Below, in pieces: positions 1 through 9,003 of a stretch of 64,000 nt of DNA. The first letter of the stretch is position 1. Each line of letters opens with the position of its first letter. Origin of the DNA: VXNE01 sp965116625 (GTDB taxonomy: Bacteria; Pseudomonadota; Gammaproteobacteria; Pseudomonadales; Azotimanducaceae); assembly GCA_965116625.1 (NCBI GenBank), contig OZ220717.1:4278001-4342000 (forward strand), given 5' to 3'. The translations under genes and the position numbers were made by a program. The notes beneath the pieces were generated by a model that did not search any database, had not been told where the DNA came from, and was given only the letters and a program-made list of their open reading frames with translations.

Positions 1-510
1 CACGTTGGAGACGCCGATCGCGCGAATCTTCCCCTGGGCCTTCAGGTCCATGAGACAGCCCATGGTCTCGGGAATGGGTGTGTCCTCGGGTGGCATGGCC
101 GGCTTGTGGCACTGCAGGAGATCGATATGGTCCACGCCGAGCCGCCGGAGACTGTTCTCGACTTCGATGGCGATCGTGTCGGGTCGCAGGCTGACGTAGT
201 TCTTTCTGCCGTCCTTCACACCGTTGTAGGAGCCTCGCTCGTCCTCCCACCAGACGCCACATTTCGTGGCAATGACCACCCGGTCGCGCCGGCCCCTGAT
301 GGCTTTGCCGACAACTTCTTCGGCGTGTCCCCAGCCGTAGGAGGGCGCTGTGTCGATCAGCGTGACGCCACAGTCGAGGGCGGCGTGAATCGCCTCGACG
401 GATTCATTGTCGTCGGGGCCGGCAAACGTGTCGCCTCCGCCGATCGCCGCCGTGCCGAGCCCGACGATGGAAGCGTCGATTCCCGATGTTCCCAATGGTC
501 TGTACTGCAT
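1..510 (-). CDS. Aldo/keto reductase, partial (C-terminus off left edge)
   Basis: The first 170 residues of an aldo/keto reductase; the rest of the TIM barrel lies beyond the left edge. Members reduce aldehydes or ketones with NADPH in the cytosol; the substrate cannot be told here. The ATG at 510 gives MQYRPLGTSGIDASIVGLGT, the usual first strand of the family. All four catalytic residues are visible: Asp53 and Tyr58 (in LIDTAPSYGWGHAEE), Lys83 (in VIATKCG) and His135 (in DLLQCHKP). The fragment ends in the IGVSNV turn. The frame is uninterrupted. The next gene, an ABC transporter, is divergent and about 135 bases away. Confidence 0.9.
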   Translation of the reverse strand, partial: MQYRPLGTSGIDASIVGLGTAAIGGGDTFAGPDDNESVEAIHAALDCGVTLIDTAPSYGWGHAEEVVGKAIRGRRDRVVIATKCGVWWEDERGSYNGVKDGRKNYVSLRPDTIAIEVENSLRRLGVDHIDLLQCHKPAMPPEDTPIPETMGCLMDLKAQGKIRAIGVSNV

Positions 511-645
511 CCAGGGCCTGCCAACGCATCTCAAGAGGGCTCTGCCGAGCGCCGTTTTCCGTGCGGCTATGGTGCATCAATTATTGGGTGATGTCCGGCC
601 GGCGTATCGATCAGCCTGCCAGCCATTGTGGTTTTATTCGCGGCG

Positions 646-3078
646 ATGAGCACCCTCGACTTCGATAACAACGCGCGGGATCGACGCCGTCGGGACGCCA
701 TTCCTTTCTGGCGCGCAGGGCCGATACCCGCGGCACGCGATCGCGACGAGGTCGAGGATGTCCGCGGCTTCACCGATGTCCTGCGCATCTTCTTTCGCAC
801 CTGGCCATACCTGCTGCCGATGGTGCTGGGCTACTGGCGCGAACGCGCCATCCTCAGTTGGTCCGGCTGGCGGCGGCTTGGGACGACCGACTGGAACTAC
901 GGCTATGTCCCCTTCCTCGTTACCGGGCTGCTCGCTGTCGGGCTGCTGACGGGTCTCATCAGCTTTGGGGAGAACTGGCAAACCGACTACCTCGTCTACG
1001 CCGCGATCCTGATGACGCTCCTGGTCTGGGGGCTCATGTTCGTGCGTGGCCAAGCGTTTGCCTGGAGCGCCGTTGCGCTGGTCGCCGTCGGCATCGCCGC
1101 CAACCTGTTTGCCGTTCTTGTGGTCGCCGGCTGGCTGGACAACGTTTTCGTCGGGATGGTCAGCTTCGGTTGCCTGTCCATGTGGCTGCTGCAGTACCGC
1201 CTTGTCGAGGGAGAGCTACAGCTTCGCCTGCGCCTCGGCTGTCACCTCGTGTACTACTACATCATCGTCTGGCTGGAGATGCTGGTGGGCGTGGTGGTCG
1301 GCCTTTTCACCGTGGACCTCCTGAACCAGTCGATTCTCCAGGCCGAACCGCTGACGCCGTTCCTGGCGGACTTCGTCGGCCGCGGGGATCTTGCCGACGG
1401 TGCCCTGGAAACGCTCACGACGGCGCAGCGCCAGGAACTGCAGTGGACCTACATGGTCATCATCGTCGTGGTCGGCGTGCTGACCTTTCCGTTCGGGGTC
1501 GCGCTGCCCTACTACAACGTCTGGATCATGCAGCAGATCAACCAGGACCTGCGCCTCGCGCTGGTCGAGCGCTGGCACCAGTTGTCGCTGCGCTATCACG
1601 GCGACCACCGGGTCGGCGACTCGGTGTACCGCATCTACCAGGACTCGGCGCAGGTCACGGCCATCATCGGCATGCTGGTCAGCGTCGTCACCCAGGTGAC
1701 CCAGTACACGATCACGATCCTGTTCGTCACGGCGCTGGACCCGATCCTGGGTCTGATGGGCGTCACGATCGCCATCCTCGCGCTCGGTTGGGCGCGCTGG
1801 TTCTCGCCGCGGGTAAGGACCCGTTCGCTGGTGGCCCGGGAGACCAATTCCGACCTGACCTCGCGCATCCAGGAGGTCCTCGGAGCGGTCAAGGTCACCA
1901 AGGCGTACGGACGTGAGGCGGATGAGCAAGAGCGCTTCGAGGAAGACAGCGTCGTTGCGTTCAATGCCGCCCACAAGGTGCGCTCGCTGGTCGCCGTCGT
2001 CGGCATCATCATGTTCACGCTGGCAGCGGCGATCCTGCTTTCCGGCGAATTCCTCATGGCGATCTGGGCCAACACGGATCGCGAGACCTTCGCCGCGGTG
2101 CTGATCGGGCTGATAGGCCTCTCCTTCGTACGCTGGAACCTCGCCGCATTCCAGTGGGCGCAGGGCGAGTTCTTCAAGGCCAGCGGCCAGGTGCGGGGCC
2201 TGGTCCGGGACTGGACCTCCGCCCAGGACATGGCCATGGGCCTCGACCGGGTGTTCACGATCCTGGACATCGAACCCGACGTGAAGAATGCGACCGATCC
2301 CCTGCCCATGCCGGAGTTCGAGGAAGAGATCCGTTTCGAGCACGTGCGCTTTGCCTACGAACCGGCAAGGCCTGTACTGCAGGACGTGACTTTCACCGCG
2401 CCCGCTGGCTCCATCAATGCCATCGTCGGCCCCACCGGCAGCGGCAAGAGCACGCTGGTCAGCCTGCTGACGCGACTGTTCGACCCAGATTCGGGGGTGG
2501 TCAGCATCGACGGCCACGACGTGCGTCTGCTCGACGTGGAGAGCCTGCGCGGCAACGTGTCCATCGCCCTGCAGGAGAACGTGCTGTTCGGCATGAGCGT
2601 AGGCGACAACATTCGCTACGTGGTGCCGGACGCCACCGATGAGGAGGTTCTTGAGGCAGCGCGGGTCGCTTGCGCCGACGACTATATAGATGGGCTGCCG
2701 CAAGGGCTGGACACCATGCTTGGCGACCGTGGCGGACGGCTGTCCACGGGTCAGCGCCAGCGGCTGTCGATCGCCCGGGCGGTGGTGCGCAACGCGCCGA
2801 TCCTGATCCTGGACGAACCCACGGCCGCGCTCGACGCCGAAACCGAACACCGCGTGCTGGAGCGGCTGGCAGCCTGGGGCGCGGGAAGGGTCATATTCCT
2901 CATCACGCACCGCATCTCGACCATCCAGCGGGCGGACCAGATCCTCTACCTGGATGGCGGCGAGATTCTTGAATCCGGCAGCCATGACGCGTTGATGCGG
3001 ATCGAGGATGGCCACTACCGGCGCTTCGTCGAGACTGAGGCCGAGCTGGCCCGCGGCGCAACGGGGGAGTCGCCGTGA
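646..3078 (+). CDS. ABC exporter, fused permease/ATPase, first subunit of a heterodimer
   Basis: Fused transmembrane plus ATP-binding subunit of a type I ABC exporter in the inner membrane; the substrate is unknown. From the ATG at 646 the protein has 810 residues; a GTG at 628 would add six. It is long for the family because about 200 hydrophobic residues with several extra membrane segments precede the usual six-helix domain. In the ATPase part I see Walker A GPTGSGKST (about residue 595), the Q-loop QENVLFG, a variant signature LSTGQRQR (about 699), Walker B ILILDEP with its catalytic Glu, and the H-loop ITHR. The stop overlaps the start of the next ABC gene by GTGA, which points to a heterodimer made from one message. 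Confidence 0.9.
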   Translation: MSTLDFDNNARDRRRRDAIPFWRAGPIPAARDRDEVEDVRGFTDVLRIFFRTWPYLLPMVLGYWRERAILSWSGWRRLGTTDWNYGYVPFLVTGLLAVGLLTGLISFGENWQTDYLVYAAILMTLLVWGLMFVRGQAFAWSAVALVAVGIAANLFAVLVVAGWLDNVFVGMVSFGCLSMWLLQYRLVEGELQLRLRLGCHLVYYYIIVWLEMLVGVVVGLFTVDLLNQSILQAEPLTPFLADFVGRGDLADGALETLTTAQRQELQWTYMVIIVVVGVLTFPFGVALPYYNVWIMQQINQDLRLALVERWHQLSLRYHGDHRVGDSVYRIYQDSAQVTAIIGMLVSVVTQVTQYTITILFVTALDPILGLMGVTIAILALGWARWFSPRVRTRSLVARETNSDLTSRIQEVLGAVKVTKAYGREADEQERFEEDSVVAFNAAHKVRSLVAVVGIIMFTLAAAILLSGEFLMAIWANTDRETFAAVLIGLIGLSFVRWNLAAFQWAQGEFFKASGQVRGLVRDWTSAQDMAMGLDRVFTILDIEPDVKNATDPLPMPEFEEEIRFEHVRFAYEPARPVLQDVTFTAPAGSINAIVGPTGSGKSTLVSLLTRLFDPDSGVVSIDGHDVRLLDVESLRGNVSIALQENVLFGMSVGDNIRYVVPDATDEEVLEAARVACADDYIDGLPQGLDTMLGDRGGRLSTGQRQRLSIARAVVRNAPILILDEPTAALDAETEHRVLERLAAWGAGRVIFLITHRISTIQRADQILYLDGGEILESGSHDALMRIEDGHYRRFVETEAELARGATGESP

Positions 3079-5102
3079 GCGAGTCCGTCGTCATCGGCAA
3101 GGCGCTCGAGGCACATGAGCGGTCACTGGATGCAGCGGCCAGTACGCTGGACCTCGATACGGACCTCAATTTTCGGGATACCTGCCGCGTCATCGGCAGG
3201 GCACTGACCTACATCAGGTATTTCCCCTATCGGTACAGCGCCAAGTTCGCACTCTTTGCCGCGTCGCTGATGACGCCGCTGGTCCTGCCCTGGCCGATCA
3301 AGATCGTCATCGACAACGTGATCCTGCAGAAGGCGGTGGCTCCCGATGCGTTCCCCGCCTACTTCCGGCCGTTTGTCGAGTTCCTGGATGGCCGGACCCC
3401 GTTCGAGATGATGGTGTGGGTGCTGTGCCTGGGCATCGCGATGGTATTGCTGATCGGCGGTTTCGGGTCAACCGGCGGCGCCAACGACCAGGTCGATGCG
3501 GGGATGGCCCAGGGCCACGACACGGCGACGCAGACCGAGAACGCGGCGAACGCGGCGTTCAGCAAATTTGCTGGCCTGGTGGGCTTCATCGAGTTTCGCA
3601 TCCAACTGCGGCTCAGCCAGGCGCTCAACCACCTGCTGCGCGCACAGTTGTTCGAGCGCATTCAGACGCTGCCGCTACCGCTCCTGAACGACCAGAAAAT
3701 CGGCGACAGCCTGTACCGGGTCATGTATGACACCCCGGCGCTGCAGAATGTTTTTCTCCAGACCATCACCTCGCCAATCGGCGCCATATTCACCGGCACG
3801 CTGGTGCTCGTGGTGATGTCTTTCAACTATGGCCAAGCTCCCGAGATCGTCTGGCTCGCCCTCTGCATCCTGCCGTTGCAGTTCATCGCCATGCTGCCGT
3901 TCCCGCGCGCCATGCGCCGCCGCAGCCAGGCGAGCCGGGCGGCGGGATCGGTGACCACGGGCAACATCGAGGAAGGCATGAGCAACGTGCTGGCGGTGCA
4001 GAGCCTCGGTGGCAACAGGCGGGAACGGCAGCGGTTCCGGGGTCACAGCGATGAGTCGTTCAAACGTTTCCGCGCCGAAGTCCTGGTAAATGTGCTGTAC
4101 GGGGTCGCCAACGGCATGGCGCGGGGGCTGATGGGCCTGATCGCGTTCTACTTCATCAGCTCCCGGGTCATCGAGGGCGTGCTGACACCCGGCGACTACG
4201 GCGTGCTGTTCTTTTACTACGGCTGGCTCTCGGGCGCAGTCACGGCGCTGCCTTATCTCTGGATCCGCATCCAGGCGGACATTCCGGGAATCCGGCGGGT
4301 GTTCTTCCTCATGGACCTGCCAAGCGAGACGGCGCGACACGGGGTGGAGCTGAAATCCATCGATGACGGCATCGAGATGGCCGGCGTCAGCATGGCCTAT
4401 CCCGACGGCCGCGAGGCGTTGCGCGATGTCGACCTGACGCTGGATGTGGGCGAGATCACCGCGTTGGTGGGCCCGACCGGGGCGGGCAAGACCAGCCTCG
4501 CCTACCTGGTCCCGGGCTTTCACGATGCCAGCGCGGGCACCATTCGTATTGATGGGCGCGACATCAATGAGATCTCTCTCAAGAGTCTGCGCGAGCAGGT
4601 GTCCTACGTGTTCCAGGAGACGCAGCTCTTCTCGGATTCCATCCGCGACAACATCCGCTATGGCAAGCCGGACGCGACGCAGGAAGAAGTCGAGCGCGCC
4701 GCCAGGATTGCCGGAGCACACGATTTCATCAGTGCCTTACCGGAAGGTTATGACACGCGTCTCGGCACGGTGACCAGCAAGATCTCCGTCGGGCAGAAAC
4801 AGCGCATCGCCATTGCGCGCGGCCTGATCAAGCCGGCAAGCGTCCTCATCCTGGACGAGCCGACGTCGGCCCTCGACCCGGAGACCGAGTCATACCTGGT
4901 CCAGGCCCTGCATGAAGCCGCCAAGGACCGGCTGGTCGTGATCATCGCCCATCGGCTGTCGACCATTGCCAACGCCGACAAGATCGTGTTCCTCGAGGAC
5001 GGCAGCGTCATGGAGCAAGGCACCCACGAATCGCTGATGGCGGACGCCGATGGTCACTACCATCGGTTCGTCACGCTGCAATCGGCAGCCGCGACGGGCT
5101 GA
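3075..5102 (+). CDS. ABC exporter, fused permease/ATPase, second subunit
   Basis: Partner subunit of the preceding gene, 675 residues, starting at a GTG that overlaps the previous stop by four bases, so translation is probably coupled. Residues 1 to about 330 form the membrane domain. It contains an unusual hydrophilic stretch rich in Gly, Asp and Asn between the first two helix pairs (around GSTGGANDQVDAG). The ATPase domain has Walker A GPTGAGKTS (residue 466 onward), the Q-loop FQETQLF, a weak signature ISVGQKQR where LSGGQ is usual, Walker B VLILDEPTSALD and the H-loop IAHR. Both subunits keep the catalytic Glu and His, so both ATP sites may work. The substrate cannot be predicted. Confidence 0.9.
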   Translation: MSESVVIGKALEAHERSLDAAASTLDLDTDLNFRDTCRVIGRALTYIRYFPYRYSAKFALFAASLMTPLVLPWPIKIVIDNVILQKAVAPDAFPAYFRPFVEFLDGRTPFEMMVWVLCLGIAMVLLIGGFGSTGGANDQVDAGMAQGHDTATQTENAANAAFSKFAGLVGFIEFRIQLRLSQALNHLLRAQLFERIQTLPLPLLNDQKIGDSLYRVMYDTPALQNVFLQTITSPIGAIFTGTLVLVVMSFNYGQAPEIVWLALCILPLQFIAMLPFPRAMRRRSQASRAAGSVTTGNIEEGMSNVLAVQSLGGNRRERQRFRGHSDESFKRFRAEVLVNVLYGVANGMARGLMGLIAFYFISSRVIEGVLTPGDYGVLFFYYGWLSGAVTALPYLWIRIQADIPGIRRVFFLMDLPSETARHGVELKSIDDGIEMAGVSMAYPDGREALRDVDLTLDVGEITALVGPTGAGKTSLAYLVPGFHDASAGTIRIDGRDINEISLKSLREQVSYVFQETQLFSDSIRDNIRYGKPDATQEEVERAARIAGAHDFISALPEGYDTRLGTVTSKISVGQKQRIAIARGLIKPASVLILDEPTSALDPETESYLVQALHEAAKDRLVVIIAHRLSTIANADKIVFLEDGSVMEQGTHESLMADADGHYHRFVTLQSAAATG

Positions 5103-5117
5103 CTGGTATAACGACCG

Positions 5118-5603
5118 CTATGAACCAGCGACCCTGACGCTGATCATCGTGTCTCCCTGCTGAATGGCATCCACAACGTCCTCGCCGCCGGTGACCTTTC
5201 CGAACACCGTGTGCATGCCATCCAGATGCGGGGTGGCGAGATGGGTGATGAAAAACTGACTGCCATTGGTATTCGGCCCGGCATTGGCCATCGAAATGAC
5301 GCAACGCTCGTGTTTCAGCGGATTCCCGTCGCACTCATCGGCAAATCGATATCCGGGTCCACCGCGCCCGGTACCGGTCGGGTCGCCACCCTGGATCATG
5401 AAATTCGCGATCACTCGATGAAATGTGACGCCGTCGTAAAAGCCCTGCCCCGCCAGGAACACAAAGTTGTTTACGGTCTGCGGAGCGTGCTGCGGATACA
5501 GTTCGAGCTCGATGCGGCCACGGTTCGTGTCGATCGAGACTGCGTAATTCTTCGACACGTCGATCTGCAATGCTGGCGGAGCATTCCATTGCTGTTTAGC
5601 CAT
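5118..5603 (-). CDS. Cyclophilin-type peptidyl-prolyl cis-trans isomerase
   Basis: A 161-residue single-domain cyclophilin without a signal peptide, so cytosolic like PpiB. It speeds the turning of Xaa-Pro peptide bonds. The core motifs are clear: VTFHRVIANFMIQGGDPTGT carries the catalytic Arg and the FMIQGGD strand, and MANAGPNTNGSQFFIT and LDGMHTVFGKV follow in the family order. It ends 15 bases from the stop of the convergent ABC gene. Two long palindromic repeats lie directly upstream of its start (5645-5873) and may be part of its leader. Confidence 0.93.
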   Translation of the reverse strand: MAKQQWNAPPALQIDVSKNYAVSIDTNRGRIELELYPQHAPQTVNNFVFLAGQGFYDGVTFHRVIANFMIQGGDPTGTGRGGPGYRFADECDGNPLKHERCVISMANAGPNTNGSQFFITHLATPHLDGMHTVFGKVTGGEDVVDAIQQGDTMISVRVAGS

Positions 5604-5644
5604 CTGGGGTCCCCCCGGTAGTTTCGTGAATGGAGGCTGCTCAA

Positions 5645-5761
5645 GGAGCCTTCAGCCCCGGGAGCGCGAGGGTGTCCCTCGCAAGACAATGATCCCCGAC
5701 CCCTGACGCGTAGGGAAGTGCCGGCGTTACCCCCTTCGTTGGAGGCGTACTTCCATGGAAG
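5645..5761 (-). repeat. Dispersed palindromic repeat, long subtype, copy 1
   Basis: One of six related elements in this window (others at 5762, 37700, 47539, 53747 and 53837). Read on the minus strand it begins CTTCCATGGAAGTACGC and ends GCTGAAGGCTCC, with CTTCCCTACGCGTCAG in the middle. This long subtype has an added segment with the inverted repeat GCGAGGG-TGT-CCCTCGC (5666-5682). It is 117 bases, a multiple of three, and one frame stays open. It sits between ppi and the formyl hydrolase gene. Confidence 0.85.
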
Positions 5762-5873
5762 CCTTCTGCCCCGGGAGCGCGAGGGTGTCCCTCGCAAGAG
5801 GATGATCCCCACCGCTGACGCGTAGGGAAGTGCCGGCGTTGCCCCCCTCGCTGGAGGCGTACTTCTATGCGAG
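5762..5873 (-). repeat. Dispersed palindromic repeat, long subtype, copy 2 (tandem)
   Basis: A direct tandem copy of the preceding repeat with the same inserted inverted repeat GCGAGGG/CCCTCGC and the same central TGACGCGTAGGGAAGTGCC on the plus strand. The start-side palindrome CTTCCATGGAAG is worn to CTTCTATG. Together the two copies fill most of the 353-base gap 5604-5956, and I see no gene there. Confidence 0.83.
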
Positions 5874-5956
5874 CCGTAAGGGTACCAGCTTTCCCACTGG
5901 CCGCGATCCGGAACCGAAAACGCGCGTGCACGAGCGGCCCCGTCTCCCGCCAGCCG

Positions 5957-6871
5957 TTACCCGAGAAAGTCTCCGGGTTCGAGCCCCCGGGACCTGGCGA
6001 ACTCGCCGGCGGGAATCTTCCCGCTGCCCTTCGGGCGCACACGCAGCACCTCGATGCTGCCGCCGGCCGCCGCCACTTCCACGCCTCGGTCGCCGACGCT
6101 CAGCACCGTACGCGGTTGGGCGTCGGTCTCGCCGCCACGACGCGCATCAAACACCTGCAACCGCTCCCCGTCACACAGCGTCCAGGCGCCCGGCTGCGGA
6201 TTGCAGCCGCGGATAAGGTTATAGACTTCGGCGACGGGCTTGCACCAGTCGATCTCCGCCTGCTCGGCGCGGCACCAGCCTTCGTAGGTTCCAGCGTCGG
6301 GATCCTGGTCGATCCTCGGTGCCTTGCCGTCTCGCACGAGGTCCACGGACTCGATCATGGCGTCCACACCGAGCGGGAACAGGTGGTTGAAATACACGCT
6401 TCCCAGGGTGTCGTCCGGGCCGATGTCGACTTCCCGCTGAAGCAGGATCGGACCCGTATCGAGACCCTGGTCCGGCCAGAAAATGCTCAGGCCCGTCCTC
6501 GTTTCGCCGAAGATGATCGGCCAGTTGATGGAACTCGGCCCCCTGTGCATCGGCAGCAGCGAGGGGTGGTACTGGATCGTACCCAGGGTCGGAATATTGA
6601 GCGCTTCCTTAGGCACGAACAGCGTAACGTAGGCCATCACTCCCAGGTCCGGATTGAGTTCGCGCATCTGGTCCCAGACCCGGGGTCGGCGAAACGATTT
6701 CGGCTGGAACACCGGTAGGCCGTATTCGACCGCGCACTCCTTCAACGGATCCGGCGGGGCACCCTCGGCATCTGGCGCCGTGAACACGCCGACCACGTCT
6801 TCGCCGCGGTCGACAAGCGCCTCCAGGACGGAACGCCCGAACGCCTGCTGCCCGTTGACGATGATTCTCAT
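5957..6871 (-). CDS. Formyltransferase-fold protein, stand-alone 10-formyl-THF hydrolase domain type
   Basis: A 304-residue protein that follows the N-terminal hydrolase domain of 10-formyltetrahydrofolate dehydrogenase (ALDH1L) along its whole length, but without the aldehyde dehydrogenase part. Visible family marks are the N-terminal MRIIVNGQQAFG strand, the YHPSLLP loop with the catalytic His102, INWPIIFGETRTGLSIFW, and GLDTGPILLQ with Asp138. It should bind 10-formyl-THF or a similar formyl donor in the cytosol. A formyl-sugar or Met-tRNA formyltransferase role is less likely given the sequence. The start at 6871 is chosen for the strong AGGGGGAA ribosome site; an upstream in-frame extension overlaps the neighbouring ATPase fragment and is rejected. 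Confidence 0.8.
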   Translation of the reverse strand: MRIIVNGQQAFGRSVLEALVDRGEDVVGVFTAPDAEGAPPDPLKECAVEYGLPVFQPKSFRRPRVWDQMRELNPDLGVMAYVTLFVPKEALNIPTLGTIQYHPSLLPMHRGPSSINWPIIFGETRTGLSIFWPDQGLDTGPILLQREVDIGPDDTLGSVYFNHLFPLGVDAMIESVDLVRDGKAPRIDQDPDAGTYEGWCRAEQAEIDWCKPVAEVYNLIRGCNPQPGAWTLCDGERLQVFDARRGGETDAQPRTVLSVGDRGVEVAAAGGSIEVLRVRPKGSGKIPAGEFARSRGLEPGDFLG

Positions 6872-6938
6872 GGTTCCCCCTCTCACTGTTCGATCTGTCA
6901 GCTCGGTCCGCGGTTGTTGCGCGACCACCGCCGCCATG

Positions 6939-7715
6939 TCAGGCCAATCGTGCCAGACATCGCATGGCGCTTCGGGCCAGCAACAAGTCCTCAAGAATCT
7001 CGATATAAGCCGCTACCACCTTACGTTCGACTTCGCAGTCTCTGGCGACAGCAGCAACGTTAAGCTGCGATCCATGCGAAAAACTGACTGCTTCCAGAAA
7101 TCGGGTGAAGTGGCCGATGTTTCGGGTGAGACCTTCGCTTTTCACTTCCTCATCGATATAGAGATTGATGTAGGCATTGAGTACGCCCGCAGCGTCGGCC
7201 GAATCCAACACCAATGGCAGTAGCCCCGTGTAGAGTGACTGTTCCAGATCAAAGGATGGCAGCTCACTCGCCATGAACGGGTGTGAGGATCGGTACAAGG
7301 CGCGACCGCCCAACAGGTCGACGCCACCGCGACGCAATTTCCTGGCGCTGGATCCGGTAAGCACAAAACGAGGTGCATCCGGTTGTTCAAGAATGGCGTG
7401 CACCATAGTCAGTAACTCGGGGATCCTCTGAATCTCATCAATGACGATTGTTGTTCGATCGGGAGCGCCGCGCCACAAATCATGCAAGCGTTCGGATCTT
7501 GCCTGGAGTGACCGGTACAGACCGGGTTCCAGCAAATCCAGAAAGAGCGACTCCGGCAATTGATCGCGTAGCCAGGTAGATTTCCCTGTTCCCCGCGGAC
7601 CAAACAAGAAAAAACTCTGAGGAGGAATATCGAAAAAACGACTTACTACTTCCAGAAATCGTCCAAAAATGGAGTTAGTGATTCCATAATTGACAAAAAT
7701 GCTCTGCAAAGCCAA
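6939..7715 (-). pseudogene. AAA family ATPase (AAA_14/DUF4143 type), C-terminally truncated
   Basis: The N-terminal two thirds of an ATPase of the AAA_14 plus DUF4143 group, whose members are usually 380 to 400 residues. Walker A GPRGTGKST, Walker B TIVIDEIQR and the sensor FVLTGSSARKL are intact. The match continues through GLTRNIGHFTRFLE and stops right after EILEDLLLA, where about 130 residues should follow, including the PD-(D/E)XK-like end. The start is uncertain: only TTG at 7715 extends far enough, and the usual family start would be near RFFDIPPQSFFLFG. Base composition is richer in A and T than the neighbours. It is probably a relic, next to a complete relative of the same type. Confidence 0.75.
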
Positions 7716-7749
7716 GGGAGTGTGGCCCCCTTAAAGGAAATCTCTGTGT

Positions 7750-8958
7750 TCATACCAATTGTGCGAGGAAGGTTCTGGCCGGAACAATGACTGGGGTCTG
7801 CACCTCGAAACAGTCTTTTGCGACGTAGTCGGCGTCAATCACCACCTGGAACGCGTGCGATGCCTGCAACTGTTTCTGAAAGTACTCCAGCGTAGTCGAC
7901 AGTGGTGCTTTCTCGCTGCTCTTGACCTCGACCAGGAACCAGGGTCTCGCGTCTCGAGTGACAAGAAAATCGACTTCGTGTTTCTGTTTGTCGCGGACAA
8001 AATGCAGGGAAAAGTCACCTCGTCCCGATTCAGTCCACCAGTTCACCGCTTTGTGGAGCGCGCTGGCCACCAGGTTTTCTGCACGGGCACCGGGATCGGC
8101 TACTTGTGACCAGTCCCATAGATAGTACTTTGGTTCTTTACGCAATGCCCGGGTTACATTGCGGTGCCAGGGCCTGACGGTGAAGCAGTAGTAAAGTGAT
8201 TCCAATGTGTCGATCCAGCGCCGTACGGTGTCAATGGATACGCGCACGTTTTTTGACAGATACGTATAACTCGTGAGTTGGCCGACCTGCGAACGCAATA
8301 GGGTTGCCAACATTTCGACCTGTCCCAACTCCTGAATCCGGGTCAGATCGCGCAGGTCTTCCCTGAACAGTTGCTCGTGGCGCAAGCTGCGCCATCGGTT
8401 GTAAAAACGCTTCTGACCCTTGAGGAAAGGCTCTGGAAATCCGCCGAATTGCCACAATGACTCCCATTGATCGTGCTCGATGCGCCCTGGTGCCGGGTTA
8501 ATCAATGCATGCTTTGTCGGTGTTGCAACGCATTCGGCAACGGAAACGGGATGCAAGGTGTAGGGGAAATAGCGTCCCATCAGACTGTCGCCGCCGCGTC
8601 TGAACGTGGCGAGCGAGGCACTACCTGTCACCAGGACGTGTGCGCGCGTTTCGTACTGATCAAAGAACCCTTTCAGCAAGTCTCGCCAATGCTGGTATTT
8701 GTGGAGTTCGTCAAAAACGCATAGGGGCAGGTCAGTATGCAGGCGATCAAGCCCAAGGTGCCCTGCAATGGAGGACGGTCCTTTGACGATGATCTCTCGA
8801 TGTGTCGGGTTGTCCCAGTTGAAATATCCAGTGGCATCGCTCAACGACCGTGCAATCGTTGTCTTGCCGACCTGGCGAGCCCCGGACAAAAATACCATCT
8901 GACGATTCGCGCGGAAGTGCTGTTGCAGCTCTGCCAGCAGGTAACGTTGAATTACCAT
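7750..8958 (-). CDS. AAA family ATPase with DUF4143 C-terminal domain
   Basis: A complete 402-residue AAA_14/DUF4143 protein. Walker A is GARQVGKTT near residue 26, Walker B is CVFDELHK and the sensor is HVLVTGSAS. The C-terminal domain has the nuclease-like core HEVDFLV followed by WFLVEVKSS, a PD-(D/E)XK pattern (Asp, Glu-Val-Lys). The family is common on mobile and accessory DNA and its biological role is poorly known. It lies 34 bases upstream of the truncated relative on the same strand. A 40-base palindrome begins six bases before its start codon and may control it. Confidence 0.85.
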   Translation of the reverse strand: MVIQRYLLAELQQHFRANRQMVFLSGARQVGKTTIARSLSDATGYFNWDNPTHREIIVKGPSSIAGHLGLDRLHTDLPLCVFDELHKYQHWRDLLKGFFDQYETRAHVLVTGSASLATFRRGGDSLMGRYFPYTLHPVSVAECVATPTKHALINPAPGRIEHDQWESLWQFGGFPEPFLKGQKRFYNRWRSLRHEQLFREDLRDLTRIQELGQVEMLATLLRSQVGQLTSYTYLSKNVRVSIDTVRRWIDTLESLYYCFTVRPWHRNVTRALRKEPKYYLWDWSQVADPGARAENLVASALHKAVNWWTESGRGDFSLHFVRDKQKHEVDFLVTRDARPWFLVEVKSSEKAPLSTTLEYFQKQLQASHAFQVVIDADYVAKDCFEVQTPVIVPARTFLAQLV

Positions 8959-8963
8959 AATGA

Positions 8964-9003
8964 GTATTATCGTATATTAGTCATGACTATTCTACGATGA
9001 TAC
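8964..9003. promoter_or_regulatory. Near-perfect 40-base palindrome upstream of the ATPase gene
   Basis: The left arm GTATTATCGTATATTAGTCA and the inverted right arm GTATCATCGTAGAATAGTCA agree at 17 of 20 positions, centred between 8983 and 8984 on the perfect core AGTCATGACT. It ends six bases before the start codon of the ATPase at 8958, so it could be an operator covering the promoter, or a mobile-element end. Directly beside it is a second small hairpin, CGTTGA-ATCG-TCAACG (9003-9018). The rest of the gap up to 9217 shows nothing I recognise. Confidence 0.6.

Noticed and set aside
1216..3015. A 599-codon open frame opposite the first ABC gene
   Set aside because: It is antisense to a clear ABC transporter, its translation shows no domain and is rich in His, Arg and Asp as expected from GC-rich shadow frames. 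Other long antisense frames in the window were dropped for the same reason.
5965..5995. Another T-arm-like stretch, GGGTTCGAGCCCCC
   Set aside because: It is the coding end of the formyl hydrolase gene (residues SRGLEPGDFLG); no tRNA arms surround it.
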